From Pseudomonadota bacterium (lineage in GTDB: Bacteria > Pseudomonadota > Alphaproteobacteria > Rs-D84): a stretch of 5,733 nt of DNA. The DNA is taken from contig WQUT01000026.1 of NCBI GenBank assembly GCA_009781955.1, positions 1 to 5,733 of the forward strand, in the 5' to 3' direction. The translations under genes were made by a program, and so were the position numbers. Below are positions 5,303 to 5,733 of this stretch, piece after piece; positions within the stretch are counted from its first letter, which is position 1; every line of letters starts with the position of its first letter. The notes below the pieces were generated by a model. It saw nothing but the letters and a program-made list of their open reading frames with translations. It did no database searches and was not told the DNA's origin.

Positions 5303-5327
5303 AATCAGAAAATGAGATTTTCTGATT
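5303..5327 (-). promoter_or_regulatory. Perfect 11-bp leader hairpin or operator
   Basis: aatcagaaaat (5303-5313) and attttctgatt (5317-5327) are exactly complementary around a 3-base spacer. The palindrome lies between the -10-like box at 5331-5336 and the ribosome binding site of the 4958-5281 gene. It would form a stem at or close to the mRNA 5' end, or could bind a dimeric regulator over the transcription start. Confidence 0.6.
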
Positions 5328-5330
5328 TCT

Positions 5331-5336
5331 ATTATA
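5331..5336 (-). promoter_or_regulatory. Consensus -10 box for the secreted-protein pair
   Basis: Minus-strand TATAAT is a full match to the -10 consensus, 50 bases upstream of the 5281 start codon. A second TATAAT lies at 5359-5364. Neither has a convincing -35 box at 16-18 bases, so which one is used, or whether an activator helps, is open. Confidence 0.4.
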
Positions 5337-5509
5337 TTTCACGCATATATCAGACCTGATTATATCATAAATACGCGGTTCAAAAAAAGAAAAAATGAAT
5401 GGAAGAATCCAAGATAAGAATGGCTTGGGTGGTGGCCAGGGACGGAGCCGGATCGCCGGATAGGTGGATTTTAGATATTTCGTGTTGTTTTTCGTTTAGG
5501 GTGTGGAAA

Positions 5510-5733
5510 TTAAAACTTATTTATCGCTTCTATGATGGGTTCTATCCATTCGTCACGCGGGTGCATTTGGCCCGACTTCATCAATTTTTGTATTGCGGTA
5601 TAGTTCAGATATTGAATATTTTGGACCTCGTTATCATTAAAGGTAATCTGGTCCAGATTTATATTTTCACGCAACAAAAACAAATCATAAAACTGATTTT
5701 CAATAATATTGCCAATCGTATGATGATTACGAA
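5510..5733 (-). CDS. Probable NUDIX hydrolase, C-terminal 73 residues
   Basis: A minus-strand frame enters from the right edge and ends at TAA (5510-5512), so the start lies outside the window. The residues follow the C-terminal half of NUDIX proteins of the YfcD / isopentenyl-isomerase-like type: a strand ENQFYDLFLL, then a charged linker, then EVQNIQYLNYTAIQKLM (in place of the usual EV..v.Wvs.eEl), a short GQMHPRDEW turn and a C-terminal helix EPIIEAI. NUDIX enzymes hydrolyse nucleoside diphosphates linked to another group. The catalytic NUDIX box (GX5EX7REUXEEXGU) would lie upstream, outside this window, so activity cannot be judged. The usual Trp after EV is Tyr here. The stop lies 228 bp from the next minus-strand gene, and I see no clear terminator between them. 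Confidence 0.7.
   Translation of the reverse strand, partial: RNHHTIGNIIENQFYDLFLLRENINLDQITFNDNEVQNIQYLNYTAIQKLMKSGQMHPRDEWIEPIIEAINKF

Noticed and set aside
5420..5733. Plus-strand frame open to the right edge
   Set aside because: It is exactly antisense, codon for codon, to the NUDIX-like C-terminus, which has recognisable conserved pattern. The plus translation has none and lacks a ribosome binding site.

Overview
The window looks like chromosomal DNA of a Gram-negative bacterium. It encodes a signal-peptide-bearing outer-membrane beta-barrel, an MsbA-type ABC exporter half-transporter and a pair of Sec-secreted envelope proteins. Short palindromic 'ggatcccc...ggggatgacg' DNA between genes, together with the style of the secreted proteins, reminds me of host-associated, uncultured Alphaproteobacteria. 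That placement is an inference from general resemblance, not from a marker gene. Coding DNA is GC-moderate, while promoters and leaders are A/T-rich.

Layout, left to right. (1) 1-716, minus: the N-terminal 238 codons of a single-pass membrane protein of unknown family, running off the left edge. It has a good promoter (839-867) and a palindromic element inside its predicted 5' leader. (2) 717-1223: about 500 bp without a credible gene, filled with nested palindromes: the 741-815 element, a GC-rich composite at 885-1058, an A/T hairpin at 1084-1123 and a perfect 22-bp inverted repeat. (3) 1224-3080, plus: a complete ABC exporter (six-helix membrane domain plus ATPase) whose ATPase domain is interrupted in frame by a 69-bp palindromic DNA element. 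(4) 3135-3707, minus: a small outer-membrane beta-barrel protein with its own promoter, leader hairpin, ribosome binding site and intrinsic terminator, convergent with the ABC gene. (5) 3788-4048: a decayed stretch holding a G10 run, a remnant of the 3' end of a second ABC transporter gene and a possible lost C-terminus of the next gene. (6) 5281 down to 4049, minus: two secreted proteins of unknown function, 60 bp apart, probably one operon. (7) 5510-5733, minus: the C-terminal 73 codons of a probable NUDIX hydrolase entering from the right edge.

The theme is the cell envelope: an exporter, a beta-barrel and two secreted proteins, plus a membrane-anchored protein. No pathway links them with certainty. 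The most informative observations are the in-frame palindrome inside the ABC ATPase domain, the ABC 3' remnant, and the two minus-strand secretory genes that each carry a perfect short hairpin at the predicted mRNA 5' end.
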